This document shows, piece by piece, positions 1 through 9,343 of a stretch of 64,000 bases of DNA; position 1 is the first letter of the stretch; each line of letters starts with the position of its first letter. This DNA comes from Belnapia mucosa (GTDB lineage Bacteria; Pseudomonadota; Alphaproteobacteria; Acetobacterales; Acetobacteraceae). The stretch lies in NCBI RefSeq assembly GCF_016775475.1, contig NZ_JAEUXJ010000003.1, forward strand, positions 1 through 64,000, written 5' to 3'. A program made the translations under genes and the position numbers. Under the pieces are notes generated by a model. That model did no database searches. It saw only the letters and a program-made list of their open reading frames with translations, and had not been told where the DNA came from.

Positions 1-410
<410 letters not shown>

Positions 411-637
411 TGCCCGGCTCCGCTATCCCGTACGATCCATTTCGCCTGCCCGAGGCCCGTTCCGGTAGAAGGATGGCGGCGCCTGGCCTTCCCCTGGGGC
501 ATACCCGCGAACCGTGCGGGATATAGGCACAAATTGTAGCATTGCCAGCCAGCACCCTTGCCGGCCGGCGCGGCTGGCCCTATCAGGAAGCGTCATCGGG
601 GTCAACGCCGGGAAACCGCCCTGGCAGCGCCCCCTGG

Positions 638-713
638 GCGGACGTAGCTCAGCTGGTAGAGCGTCAGATTTCCAATCTGAATGTCGCGAGTTCGAACCTC
701 GTCGTCCGCTCCA
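638..713 (+). tRNA. tRNA-Gly (anticodon TCC)
   Basis: A 76-nt cloverleaf can be folded by eye. The acceptor arm GCGGACG (638-644) pairs with CGTCCGC (703-709). The D arm reads GCTC...GAGC. The anticodon stem TCAGA/TCTGA encloses the loop TTTCCAA, which gives anticodon TCC (reads GGA). The T loop is TTCGAAC. The 3' CCA is encoded at 711-713. The downstream crcB ends only four bases away on the opposite strand. Confidence 0.96.
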
Positions 714-717
714 GCCG

Positions 718-1092
718 CTACCCTCCTCGTCCCAGCCAATACCCGATGGCCACCGCCCCCAGGCAGAGCAGGACCGAGAGCCCGATATTGGCCAGCGCCA
801 GCTCCACCCGCCCCTTCTGGATCAACTCCAGCGTCTGCAGGCTGAAGGAGGAGAAGGTGGTGAAGCCGCCGCAGAGCCCGACCATGACGAAAGCCCGCAT
901 CTCCGCCGGGACCGCGATCCGTCCTTCCATCGTCAGCGCCCCGAACCAGCCGATGACGAAGGAGCCAAGGATGTTGATGAGGACGGTCGCCCAGGGGAAG
1001 ACCGGGCCGAAGAACGGGAAGGTCGCCAGCACCAGCCAGTAGCGGGCCATCCCGCCCAGGGCGCTGCCCAGGGCCACCCAGGCATAGGTCAT
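718..1092 (-). CDS. crcB: Fluoride exporter CrcB/Fluc
   Basis: The 124-residue protein has four hydrophobic segments. It carries the family signature [10 protein letters not shown] near the N-terminus, the central NILGSFVIG and the [13 protein letters not shown] segment that lines the fluoride pore. Fluc proteins work as dual-topology dimers in the inner membrane and expel fluoride. The ATG at 1092 follows a good GGAGG site, and the length is normal for the family. I looked for a fluoride riboswitch in the 79-bp leader and saw none. The gene ends tail to tail with tRNA-Gly. Confidence 0.95.
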   Translation of the reverse strand: MTYAWVALGSALGGMARYWLVLATFPFFGPVFPWATVLINILGSFVIGWFGALTMEGRIAVPAEMRAFVMVGLCGGFTTFSSFSLQTLELIQKGRVELALANIGLSVLLCLGAVAIGYWLGRGG

Positions 1093-1171
1093 CGCAAAGC
1101 CTCCCGCCGCCGGGGGATTGGCCAGCCCGGGCGGCCGTAATATGGAAGCCCCTTCCCGGAGGAAAGCCTAG

Positions 1172-3028
1172 ATGCCCCAGTATCGGTCCCGCACCACCAC
1201 CCATGGCCGCAACATGGCCGGCGCCCGGGGCCTCTGGCGCGCGACGGGCATGAAGGACGGCGATTTCGGCAAGCCCATCATCGCGGTCGTCAACAGCTTC
1301 ACCCAATTCGTCCCCGGCCATGTCCATCTGAAGGATCTCGGCCAGCTCGTCGCGCGGGAGATCGAGGCGGCGGGCGGCGTCGCCAAGGAATTCAACACCA
1401 TCGCGGTAGATGACGGCATCGCCATGGGGCATGACGGCATGCTCTACAGCCTGCCCTCCCGCGACCTGATCGCCGACAGCGTCGAATACATGGTCAATGC
1501 CCACTGCGCCGATGCCATGGTCTGCATCTCGAACTGCGACAAGATCACGCCGGGCATGCTGATGGCGACCATGCGCCTCAACATCCCGACCATCTTCGTC
1601 TCCGGCGGGCCGATGGAGGCGGGCAAGGTGGTCCATCGGGGCCAGAAGCGCTCGGTCGACCTGATCGACGCCATGATTGTCGCCGCCGACCCCAATGTGA
1701 CGGATGAGGAAGTGGCCGTCATCGAGCGCTCGGCCTGCCCGACCTGCGGCTCCTGCTCCGGCATGTTCACCGCCAATTCGATGAACTGCCTGACCGAGGC
1801 GCTGGGCCTGGCCCTACCCGGCAACGGCACGATCGTCGCCACCCATGCCGACCGCAAGCGGCTCTTCCTCGAGGCCGGGCGGAAAATCGTCGAGATCACC
1901 CGGGCGCATTACGAGACGGAGGATTTCTCCCTCCTGCCGCGCAACATTGCCACCCGCACCGCCTTCGAGAATGCGATGACGCTCGACATCGCCATGGGCG
2001 GCTCCACCAACACGGTGCTGCACCTGCTGGCAGCGGCGCATGAAGGCGGCGTCGATTTCACCATGCGGGACATCGACCGGCTGTCGCGCCGGGTGCCGGT
2101 GCTCTGCAAGGTCGCGCCCTCGGTCGCCAATGTCCATGTCGAGGATGTCCACCGGGCTGGCGGCATCATGGGCATCCTGGGCGAACTCGACCGGGCCGGG
2201 CTGATCGATACCTCCGTCAGCCGGGTCGATGCGCCGAGCCTCGGCGAGGCGCTGGCCCGCTGGGATGTGCAGCGCACGGTGGACGACAAGGTGCGACACT
2301 TCTTCCAGGCGGCACCGGGCGGCATCCCGACCACGGTGGCCTTCAGCCAGGACCAGCGCTGGGAGAGCCTCGATACCGACCGTGCGGGCGGCGTGATCCG
2401 CGACAAGGCGCATGCCTTCTCGCAGGATGGCGGCCTTGCGGTGCTGCACGGCAACCTCGCCGAGGAGGGCTGCATCGTGAAGACGGCCGGCGTCGATGCC
2501 AGCATCCTCGCCTTCGCCGGCCCGGCCCGGGTCTTCGAGAGCCAGGACGCGGCGGTGGAGGGCATCCTCGGCGGCGTGGTGCAGCCGGGCGATGTGGTGC
2601 TGGTCCGCCACGAAGGGCCGCGCGGCGGGCCCGGGATGCAGGAGATGCTGTATCCGACCAGCTATCTGAAGTCGAAGGGGCTCGGGAAGGTCTGCGCCCT
2701 GGTGACCGATGGGCGCTTCTCGGGAGGCTCCTCCGGCCTCTCCATCGGCCATCTCTCGCCCGAGGCGGCGGAGGGCGGCTTGGTCGGCCTGGTCGAGGAT
2801 GGCGACCGGATCGAGATCGACATCCCGAACCGCCACATCAACCTCGCCGTGCCGGATGCGGTGCTGGCCGAGCGCCGCGCCGCCATGGAGGCGAAGGGGG
2901 CGGCGGCCTGGCAGCCGGCGCAGCCGCGCAAGCGCCAGGTTTCGACCGCCTTGCAGGCCTATGCGGCCATGGTCACCAGCGCCGCCCGCGGCGCGGTGCG
3001 CGACCTGAAGGGCATGCGGCGGGGCTAG
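1172..3028 (+). CDS. ilvD: Dihydroxy-acid dehydratase
   Basis: This 618-residue protein matches the full-length IlvD of branched-chain amino-acid synthesis. The enzyme dehydrates 2,3-dihydroxy-isovalerate and 2,3-dihydroxy-3-methylvalerate to the 2-oxo acids. Motifs include [13 protein letters not shown], the Fe-S ligand segments [10 protein letters not shown] and [25 protein letters not shown] and the C-terminal [12 protein letters not shown]. The ATG follows GGAGGAAA (1158-1165). Its stop codon lies inside the first arm of the palindromic repeat at 3025-3132, which may also serve as its terminator. A distinct IlvD/Edd paralogue, probably for sugar acids, sits at 36074. Confidence 0.97.
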   Translation: MPQYRSRTTTHGRNMAGARGLWRATGMKDGDFGKPIIAVVNSFTQFVPGHVHLKDLGQLVAREIEAAGGVAKEFNTIAVDDGIAMGHDGMLYSLPSRDLIADSVEYMVNAHCADAMVCISNCDKITPGMLMATMRLNIPTIFVSGGPMEAGKVVHRGQKRSVDLIDAMIVAADPNVTDEEVAVIERSACPTCGSCSGMFTANSMNCLTEALGLALPGNGTIVATHADRKRLFLEAGRKIVEITRAHYETEDFSLLPRNIATRTAFENAMTLDIAMGGSTNTVLHLLAAAHEGGVDFTMRDIDRLSRRVPVLCKVAPSVANVHVEDVHRAGGIMGILGELDRAGLIDTSVSRVDAPSLGEALARWDVQRTVDDKVRHFFQAAPGGIPTTVAFSQDQRWESLDTDRAGGVIRDKAHAFSQDGGLAVLHGNLAEEGCIVKTAGVDASILAFAGPARVFESQDAAVEGILGGVVQPGDVVLVRHEGPRGGPGMQEMLYPTSYLKSKGLGKVCALVTDGRFSGGSSGLSIGHLSPEAAEGGLVGLVEDGDRIEIDIPNRHINLAVPDAVLAERRAAMEAKGAAAWQPAQPRKRQVSTALQAYAAMVTSAARGAVRDLKGMRRG

Positions 3029-3132
3029 AGCGGTTTCCGTTCGCCTTGGCTCACGGAAGCCGCTCTAGCTTGTTGTCTGAGCGAGCAAATTACTCCGACT
3101 AGGTGATTCCACCTGATCGGAGTTTGCTCTAG
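3025..3132. repeat. Composite palindromic intergenic element (two hairpins, matching termini)
   Basis: Hairpin 1 is 3025-3068: a 16-bp stem beginning CTAGAGCGG and ending CCGCTCTAG, with one G-T wobble. Hairpin 2 is 3083-3129: GAGCAAA...TTTGCTC with an internal CTCCGA/TCGGAG stem and a 3-nt bulge. The whole element starts CTAGAGC and ends GCTCTAG, so it has terminal inverted repeats. It fills the space between the convergent ilvD and LLM genes and overlaps the ilvD stop. A REP- or MITE-like repeat that also acts as a bidirectional terminator fits what is seen. No second full copy is in the window. Confidence 0.7.
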
Positions 3133-3141
3133 GCCCCGCCC

Positions 3142-4491
3142 CTACTCCGCCGCCCGGGCCTGGCTGCGGGCGGCGGTATAGCGGTTCACATGCGGCTTCA
3201 GGCCGAGATTCTCCCGCAGCGTCTTGCCTTCATAGGCGGTGCGGAACAGGCCGCGGCGCTGCAATTCCGGCGTCACATGCTCGACGAAATCCTCGCAGGC
3301 GACCGGCAGGTGCGTCGGCAGGATGTTGAAGCCGTCGCAGGCGCCATATTCGAACCATTCCTGCATGCCGTCCGCGATATCCGACGCCGTGCCGATGATG
3401 ATGAAGCCGCCGGCGACGATGGCGTTGTAGAGCTGGCGGATCGTCATGTTCTCCTGGCGGGCGCGGGCCATGTAGCGGTCCGTGATGCTCTTGACCCGCG
3501 GCGTGATCAGCGGCTCCGGCACCGGCCCGTCCACGTCATAGCCGGTCAGGTCGCCGATCATGTTGTAGACGCGCGCCAGCCCGACCAGCGGATCCAGCAG
3601 CTCCTGCAACTCGTCCCATTTCGCCTGCGCCTCGGCCCGGCTGCGGCCGACGACGGTGCGCAGGCCGGGCATGATCTTCATGTCCTCCGGCTCGCGGCCG
3701 TATTTCGCCATGCGCGACTTGAGGTCGTCGTAATAGGCCTTGGCCGTCTCCTTGCTGTCCTGCGCGGCATAGACGACCTCGGCCGAGGCGGCGGCAATCT
3801 CCCGCCCCTGGTCCGAGGCGCCGGCCTGCACCAGGATCGGCCGCCCCTGCGGCATGCTGGCAACATTCAGCGGGCCGAGCACCTTGAAATGCTTGCCCTT
3901 GTGATCGAGCACATGCAGGCGGCTCTCGTCGTAGAAGAGGCCGCCCGCCTTGTCGTAGGGAAAGGCATCCCCTTCCCAACTGTCCCAGAGGCCGGTCACC
4001 ACCTCGACGAATTCGGCGGCGCGCTCGTAGCGCGTGTCATAGTCGAGATGCTCGTCGCGGTTGAAGTTGCGCGCCTCGGCCTCGGACCAGGAGGTCACGA
4101 TGTTCCAGCCGGCGCGGCCGCCACTGATCAGGTCGAGCGTCGCGAATTTCCGGGCGACGTGATACGGCTCGTTATAGGTGGTGGAGGCGGTGGTGACGAG
4201 GCCGATATGCCTGGTCACCGCCGCCAGCGCCGGCAGCAGCGTCATCGGCTCCATCTCGACGATCTCGTAGCCGGAGCGGGCGAGCGAGCCGCGCGGCTCG
4301 TCCCGTTCGCGGATGCCGATGCCGTCGGCGAAGAAGATCATGTCGAACAGCCCGCGCTCCGCCGCCTGGGCGTTGCGGACATAATGCTCGAAGCGGAGCG
4401 TCCCATCGGCCGGCACGCTCGGATGCCGCCAGGCCGCCGGGTGGTAGCCAAGCCCGCGCATGGACATGCCGAGCTTAATCTGCCGTATCAT
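3142..4491 (-). CDS. LLM-class flavin-dependent monooxygenase, NtaA/SnaA/DszA type (copy 1)
   Basis: The 449-residue protein is a luciferase-like TIM barrel of the reduced-FMN-dependent monooxygenase group (nitrilotriacetate, EDTA and DszA-like enzymes). Motifs are GYHPAAWRHP at the N-terminus, FADGIG, TTASTTYNEPYHVARKFATLD, GRAGWNIVTSW and the C-terminal NILPTHLPV. I chose the ATG at 4491 because GGGAGG sits directly upstream and the frame follows the preceding stop by 13 bases; the open frame reaches 4557. It is the last gene of the eleven-gene minus-strand operon. Such enzymes need FMNH2 from a reductase, and none is encoded nearby. It is a close paralogue of the gene at 14065, which opens the same operon. 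The substrate is unknown. Confidence 0.93.
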   Translation of the reverse strand: MIRQIKLGMSMRGLGYHPAAWRHPSVPADGTLRFEHYVRNAQAAERGLFDMIFFADGIGIRERDEPRGSLARSGYEIVEMEPMTLLPALAAVTRHIGLVTTASTTYNEPYHVARKFATLDLISGGRAGWNIVTSWSEAEARNFNRDEHLDYDTRYERAAEFVEVVTGLWDSWEGDAFPYDKAGGLFYDESRLHVLDHKGKHFKVLGPLNVASMPQGRPILVQAGASDQGREIAAASAEVVYAAQDSKETAKAYYDDLKSRMAKYGREPEDMKIMPGLRTVVGRSRAEAQAKWDELQELLDPLVGLARVYNMIGDLTGYDVDGPVPEPLITPRVKSITDRYMARARQENMTIRQLYNAIVAGGFIIIGTASDIADGMQEWFEYGACDGFNILPTHLPVACEDFVEHVTPELQRRGLFRTAYEGKTLRENLGLKPHVNRYTAARSQARAAE

Positions 4492-4504
4492 CGCACGCCT
4501 CCCC

Positions 4505-6235
4505 TCAGTATTTGTACCCGGCCTTTTCCATATACTGCCGTGCGAGATCGAGGTCATAGGCGATCGGCTTCAGCATCTCATGGTCGTATTCGGGTGCGGT
4601 GTAGGGCATCGGCACCGTACCCGGCACGCCGTAGCCGCCGGCGATCTCCTTGACGATCTGCTCGCGCGGGATGGCGTGGCTGATCGCCTTGCGGATAAAG
4701 GCCGCGGCCTCCGCCGCGCGGGACGGGTCCTGCTTGCCGAGCGGCGTCTCGACGCCGGTGCCGAAGACGGGGTGCTTCAGGTTGTAGCAGATATGCTGCC
4801 ACTTGAAGCTGTCGAAGGTCTGCACCTTGCCCCAGGAGGGGTCGATGGTGTTGGCGAGCGGGCCGATATCATACATCGGGTCATGCGCATCGATCTCGCC
4901 GGCCTTCAGCGCGCTGAGCACGCTGTCGGTGCCCTGGATATTGACGAGGTAATAGGTGGTGACGTTGCCGGTATGCGGCTTCCAGTAATTCGGGTTGCGC
5001 GCGTATTTGTAGGCCTTGCGCGAGGGGTCGTAGCCCTGCGGGATCCAGGGACCGGTGCCGACGCCGCCGCGCGCGGTGAAGCTCTTCCCGTCCGAGGTCT
5101 TCACCGTGTAGCTGCCGAGCCAGGTGCTGGCGATATGGCCGCGCAGCGCCTCCGGCCGGATATCCTTGTAGGCATGCTCCGGCATGATCGCCATGGCGCC
5201 GAGCAGCCAGTCGAGGAAGAGCATGCTCGGCTGCGGCAGGGTCACGCTGATCTCGTATTTGCCGCTGGCCCGGTAGCTCTCCGTCCCGCCCAACACCTGC
5301 ATCACCCCGGCGCGCAGTTGCGAGCCATAGGCGGCGTTCAGGATGGTGTCCCAGGTGAACTTGACGTCGGCCGCGGTGAATTCCTCGCCGCTATGCCACT
5401 TCACGCCCTGGCGCAGGGTGATGACCCAGTTCTTGCCGTCCGAGGAGACGCTGTGGTCGGTGGCGAGGCCGGGGACGAGCTTCTTGGTCTCCCAGCTCTC
5501 ATACTCATAGAGCCGGTTATAGACCGGGCCGAAGACATTCGATTCGGTATAGCCCGTGCTGTACATCGGGATCAGGGTCGCCGGCTGTGCCCAGGAGGCG
5601 AAGGCGGCCGTCGCGTTGCGGCCCGCACCCTCGATCGTCCATTTCTCCGGCTGCGGGAAGAAGACCGGGTTGAAGGTGGTGGCATCGAAGCCCTTCAGCT
5701 TCGGGTTCACCGCGATGACATCCTGCGGGTAGAACAGGATCGTCATCGGCTGGATGTCGTACCAGCGCCTCTCGAAGTCGCGGTAGGCAGCCTGACGGGC
5801 GGATTCATCGAGCGTGTTGCTGATGACGTCGAGCGCCTTGTCGATCTCCGGGTCATTGACATAATAGTAATTCTCGCCACCCGGCGGCATCAGCCGGCTG
5901 TGGTACAGCGTGTTCGGCGTTGGCTTGATGGCGTTGTAGTAGTAGCGCTCGAGGTAGCAGTCCCAGCCGCCATCGACATGCGTCTTGCCCTCGCCACGGG
6001 ACCGCCGCGGGGCGATGACGGTGAAGGGGACGAGGGAGGAGACGACATCGATCCCGATGCGCTGCATCTGCTGCGCCGCCAGGTTGCCCCAGATCATCCG
6101 TGCCGGCTGGTTGTTCGGGATCATTAAATAGAGCTTGAAGAAGGGCGGGGCGGCCCGGGCCGGACCCACTGCGGCGGTGACCGCGGCCGCGGCGGCGGCC
6201 CCCATCAGCGCGCGGCGCTTCGTCTCCATCGGCAT
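4505..6235 (-). CDS. Family-5 (dipeptide/nickel-type) ABC binding protein with circularly permuted domain order
   Basis: The 576-residue protein has a signal peptide (METKRRALMGAAAAAA..., likely cut after ARA near residue 28). It should bind a solute in the periplasm for the DppBCDF-like transporter of this operon. Mature residues 31-200 begin FKLYLMIPNN and end FFPQPEKWTI; this is what normally forms the C-terminal lobe. Residues about 218-576 start PMYSTGYTESNVFG, include LRQGVKWHSGEEFTAADVKF, and end LARQYMEKAGYKY; this normally forms the N-terminal two thirds. In the two canonical relatives here (15595 and 47244) the AGY motif runs straight on into the LLMHP or VVVLD strand. The gene is one uninterrupted frame. 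A GAGGAG site precedes the start; METKRR at 6229 is an alternative. Confidence 0.9.
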   Translation of the reverse strand: MPMETKRRALMGAAAAAAVTAAVGPARAAPPFFKLYLMIPNNQPARMIWGNLAAQQMQRIGIDVVSSLVPFTVIAPRRSRGEGKTHVDGGWDCYLERYYYNAIKPTPNTLYHSRLMPPGGENYYYVNDPEIDKALDVISNTLDESARQAAYRDFERRWYDIQPMTILFYPQDVIAVNPKLKGFDATTFNPVFFPQPEKWTIEGAGRNATAAFASWAQPATLIPMYSTGYTESNVFGPVYNRLYEYESWETKKLVPGLATDHSVSSDGKNWVITLRQGVKWHSGEEFTAADVKFTWDTILNAAYGSQLRAGVMQVLGGTESYRASGKYEISVTLPQPSMLFLDWLLGAMAIMPEHAYKDIRPEALRGHIASTWLGSYTVKTSDGKSFTARGGVGTGPWIPQGYDPSRKAYKYARNPNYWKPHTGNVTTYYLVNIQGTDSVLSALKAGEIDAHDPMYDIGPLANTIDPSWGKVQTFDSFKWQHICYNLKHPVFGTGVETPLGKQDPSRAAEAAAFIRKAISHAIPREQIVKEIAGGYGVPGTVPMPYTAPEYDHEMLKPIAYDLDLARQYMEKAGYKY

Positions 6236-6247
6236 GTCTCCATCTCC

Positions 6248-7345
6248 TCAGTTGAAGAAGCGGGCAGGCCGGAATTCGGCCAGTTCCGCGCGATCCTCGC
6301 CACGCACCACCTCGGCCGCGACCAGCCGTGCCAGGATGGGCGAGAGCGTCACGCCGCTATGCGTCACCGCGACATAATAGCCTTCGGTGCGCGGGACAGG
6401 TCCGATGGCGGAGAGCCCATCCCGCGGCAATGGGCGGACGCCGATGCGCACCGCCTCCGCCTCCAGCCCAGCCAGTGAGGGGATCAGCCGGGAAACCGAC
6501 TGCATCATCTCCTGCACTTCCGGCAGGCGCGGATCGGGCGGCGTCTCCGCCGAGAAGCCGGCGGCGAAATCGTTCCAGACCAGCATGAGCCGGCCGGCCC
6601 CGTCCGGGCGGAGATTGGCCTCCGGCGCATGCAGCACATGGGAGATGCCGGCCGCGACCGGCGGGGTGAAGACGAGGAAGCCGACGGTCGGCGCCAGCGG
6701 CACATGCGGCACCGGCCTTAGGCCATCCGACCAGCGGCCGGCGCAATTCACCACGCAATCGGCGGCGAGCCGGGTGCCATCGGCCAGACGGACGCCGGTG
6801 ACCCGCCCGCCTGCCATCTCCATCCCCGCCACCCTTGCGCCGGTCCGCAGCACGGCGCCGAGGGATTGCGCCGCACGGACCATGGCGCCGGCATAGGGCA
6901 CGGGGTCGAGCCAACCCTCCTCCGGGAACCAGGCGATCGGCCCATCGCCGATGGCGACGGGGTCGAGGTCCGGCTCCATCGCCAGCAGCCGGGCGCGGTC
7001 GATCCATTCCGCCGCATAGCCGCGCGCCTGGAGCGCCGCGACATTGGCCTCCAGCGCCGGCAGCTCCGCCGGCCATGCCCATTTCAACCCGCCGGTCGGG
7101 TGGTACCAGGAGGCCCCGCCGAATTCCGCCGCCACCTCGGCATGGGCCTGCATGCTGGCGATGCGCAGCGCATGATAGGCCGGGGGCACGCCGCCGGTGG
7201 CGGAGTTGATCCAGGCAAAGCTGGTGCCGCTGGTGCCACCGCCAACGCGCCCGGCTTCCAGCACCGTCACCTGCGCGCCGGCCTGCGCCAGGCGGAAAGC
7301 GATGGCGGCCCCGAGCACACCGGCGCCGATGACAATGGTCTGCAT
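6248..7345 (-). CDS. FAD-dependent amino-acid/amine oxidoreductase, DAO family
   Basis: The 365-residue protein is a glycine-oxidase/D-amino-acid-oxidase-like flavoenzyme. The dinucleotide fold is at the extreme N-terminus (IVIGAGVLGAAIAFRLAQAG, residues 5-24), followed by VLEAGRVGGGTSG. The central strand DCVVNCAGRWSD and the C-terminal YYVAVTHSGVTLSPILARL complete the FAD site. It should oxidise a C-N bond to an imine, with release of the 2-oxo acid and amine. It lies between the ATP-binding and binding-protein genes of the importer, so it probably acts on the imported compound. The ATG at 7345 is preceded by GAGGAGG. There is no signal peptide, so it is cytoplasmic. Confidence 0.92.
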   Translation of the reverse strand: MQTIVIGAGVLGAAIAFRLAQAGAQVTVLEAGRVGGGTSGTSFAWINSATGGVPPAYHALRIASMQAHAEVAAEFGGASWYHPTGGLKWAWPAELPALEANVAALQARGYAAEWIDRARLLAMEPDLDPVAIGDGPIAWFPEEGWLDPVPYAGAMVRAAQSLGAVLRTGARVAGMEMAGGRVTGVRLADGTRLAADCVVNCAGRWSDGLRPVPHVPLAPTVGFLVFTPPVAAGISHVLHAPEANLRPDGAGRLMLVWNDFAAGFSAETPPDPRLPEVQEMMQSVSRLIPSLAGLEAEAVRIGVRPLPRDGLSAIGPVPRTEGYYVAVTHSGVTLSPILARLVAAEVVRGEDRAELAEFRPARFFN

Positions 7346-7360
7346 GCGGGCCTCCTCTTC

Positions 7361-8347
7361 TCAGGCAGGATTGTGGCAGGCCAGGCGGTGGCCCGGACCG
7401 ATGTCGATAAGAGCTGGCTCCTCGCTGCGGCAGACCGGCAGGGCGGCGGCGCAGCGGGGATGGAAGGGGCAGCCGGTGGGGCGGCGCAGCGCGCTCGGCA
7501 CCTCGCCCTGGAGGTGGATGCGGCTTTGCGCCGCGCCGGGATCGGGCACCGGGATCGCGCTCAGCAGCGCCCGCGTGTAATGGTGCCCTGCCGCGGCGAA
7601 CAGCGCATCGACCGGGGCCATCTCCACCAGCTTGCCGAGATACATCACCGCCACATGCGTGCTGATGAAGCGCACCGAACTCAGGTCGTGCGAGATGTAG
7701 AGATAGGCGAGGCCGAGCCCGTCCTGCAGCTCCGCCAGCAGGTTCAGGATCTGGGCGCGGACGGAGATATCGAGGGAGGAAACCGGCTCATCCAGGATCA
7801 GCAGCCGCGGCTCCACCGCCAGGGCCCGGGCAATGCCGACGCGCTGGCGCTGGCCGCCGCTGAACTCATGCGGGTAGCGCCAGGCATGCTGCGGCTCGAG
7901 CCCCACCATGCGGAGCAAGGCGTCGATGCGGGTGGGCCACTCAGCCTCGCGCTCCGGCCAATGAATGCGCAGCGGCTCCCGCAGGGTCTCGCCGATGGTC
8001 CAGCGCGGGTTGAGCGAGAGATAGGGGTCCTGGAAGACATATTGCAGGCCACGGCGGATGCCGAGCACTTCGCTGCGCTCGCCCTTCCGGAAGACGGGCA
8101 GGATGTCCCGTCCCTCGAACCGCACCGCGCCACTGCTGGGCGTGACGAGATTGAGGATGGCGCGCGCCGTCGTCGTCTTGCCGCAGCCGCTCTCGCCGAC
8201 CAGGCCCAGGGTCTCCCCGGCCTGGAGGCGGAAGGAAACATCGTCCACCGCCCGGATCGCCGCGGTCTGGCGTTGCAGCAGGATACCCCGTCGCAGCACG
8301 GGGTAATGCTTGGAGAGGTTCTCCACCTCCAGCAATGCCGCGCTCAT
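7361..8347 (-). CDS. Oligopeptide/dipeptide-type ABC transporter ATPase (DppF/OppF-like)
   Basis: The 328-residue ATPase has Walker A GESGCGKTT, the Q-loop region QYVFQDPY, the signature FSGGQRQRVG, Walker B RLLILDEP and a switch His. The C-terminal Cys-rich extension GCPFHPRCAAALPVC is characteristic of the OppD/OppF subfamily. It powers import together with its partner ATPase at 8344. Its ATG (8347) overlaps the partner's stop by four bases (ATGA), so translation is coupled. Confidence 0.95.
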   Translation of the reverse strand: MSAALLEVENLSKHYPVLRRGILLQRQTAAIRAVDDVSFRLQAGETLGLVGESGCGKTTTARAILNLVTPSSGAVRFEGRDILPVFRKGERSEVLGIRRGLQYVFQDPYLSLNPRWTIGETLREPLRIHWPEREAEWPTRIDALLRMVGLEPQHAWRYPHEFSGGQRQRVGIARALAVEPRLLILDEPVSSLDISVRAQILNLLAELQDGLGLAYLYISHDLSSVRFISTHVAVMYLGKLVEMAPVDALFAAAGHHYTRALLSAIPVPDPGAAQSRIHLQGEVPSALRRPTGCPFHPRCAAALPVCRSEEPALIDIGPGHRLACHNPA

Positions 8348-9339
8348 GCCGCGATCCCCTGGCTGCCATGGCGGATGCAGCTGACGCTATGGCCGGGCGC
8401 CACCACTGTCTCGACCGGCAGGGTGGTGCGGCATTCGGCCATCGCCTCCGGGCAGCGGGCGGCGAAGCGGCAGCCGGCGGGCGGGTTCAGCAGGCCGGGC
8501 GGCCGGCCGGCAATGGTCGGCAGGAGTTGGCGCGGGCCGGTATAGCGATGGTCGATGCGCGGCATGCTCTCGAGCAGCGCGCGGGTATAGGGATGCCGCG
8601 GGGCGCTGAAGAGGGTGGCGGCGCTCGCCGTCTCGCAGACCCGGCCGGCATACATGACCGTGATGCGGTCGGCCATGCGGGCGACGACGCCCATGTCATG
8701 GGTCACCAGCACCATCGCCATGCCGAGTCGCTGCCGCAGATCGGCCAGCAGGTCGAGAATCTGCGCCTGGATGGTGACGTCGAGCGCCGTGGTCGGCTCA
8801 TCCGCCAGCAGCAGCGCCGGGTTGCAGAGCAGGGCGCGGGCGATGCCGATGCGCTGCTTCATCCCCCCGCTCAGCTCATGCGGATATTGCCGGAGCCGGG
8901 TCGCCGGATCGGTGATCCCGACGAGGTCGAGCAGCGACAGGATGCGCGCCTCGGCCGCGGCGCGGTCGAGCTTCTCATGCCAGCGGAGGATTTCGCCGAG
9001 CTGGCTGCCGATGGAATAGATCGGGTTCAGCGAGGTTGCCGGGTTCTGGAACACCATGGCGATGCGCCGGCCACGGATGGCGCCGAGCTCGCGCTCCGGC
9101 TTCGCCAGCAGGTCCTCGCCCTCGAACATCACCCGCCCGGCGGCGATGCGGGCCGGCGGCGGCACCAGGCGCAGCAGGGCGAGGCTGGAGACGGTCTTGC
9201 CGCTGCCGCTCTCGCCGACGATGCCGAGGGTTTCGCCGCGACCGACGCTGTAATCGACCCCGTCCACCGCCCGCACGATGCCGTCGCGGGTATGGAACTG
9301 CACTTGCAGCCCCTCGACCGAGAGCAGAGGCGGCGCCAT
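8344..9339 (-). CDS. Oligopeptide/dipeptide-type ABC transporter ATPase (DppD/OppD-like)
   Basis: The ATPase has Walker A GESGSGKTV, the Q loop MVFQNPATSLNPIY, the signature ELSGGMKQRIG, Walker B LLLADEPTTALD and the OppD C-terminal Cys motif GCRFAARCPEAMAEC. I start it at the ATG at 9339 (MAPPLLSVEGL), which fits homologues. The frame is open to another ATG at 9372, which would overlap the upstream permease by 29 bases; neither start has a clear Shine-Dalgarno sequence. It pairs with the ATPase at 7361 as the heterodimeric motor of the importer. Confidence 0.93.
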   Translation of the reverse strand: MAPPLLSVEGLQVQFHTRDGIVRAVDGVDYSVGRGETLGIVGESGSGKTVSSLALLRLVPPPARIAAGRVMFEGEDLLAKPERELGAIRGRRIAMVFQNPATSLNPIYSIGSQLGEILRWHEKLDRAAAEARILSLLDLVGITDPATRLRQYPHELSGGMKQRIGIARALLCNPALLLADEPTTALDVTIQAQILDLLADLRQRLGMAMVLVTHDMGVVARMADRITVMYAGRVCETASAATLFSAPRHPYTRALLESMPRIDHRYTGPRQLLPTIAGRPPGLLNPPAGCRFAARCPEAMAECRTTLPVETVVAPGHSVSCIRHGSQGIAA

Positions 9340-9343
9340 GGCG

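Noticed and set aside
1093..1171. Fluoride riboswitch before crcB
   Set aside because: The 79-bp leader lacks the conserved pseudoknot sequences I would expect.
4505..6235. Assembly or frameshift artefact joining two binding-protein genes
   Set aside because: A single uninterrupted frame contains one copy of each lobe, with one signal peptide and no duplicated segments. A chimaera of two genes would duplicate or lose parts. A rearrangement in one strain is still possible.
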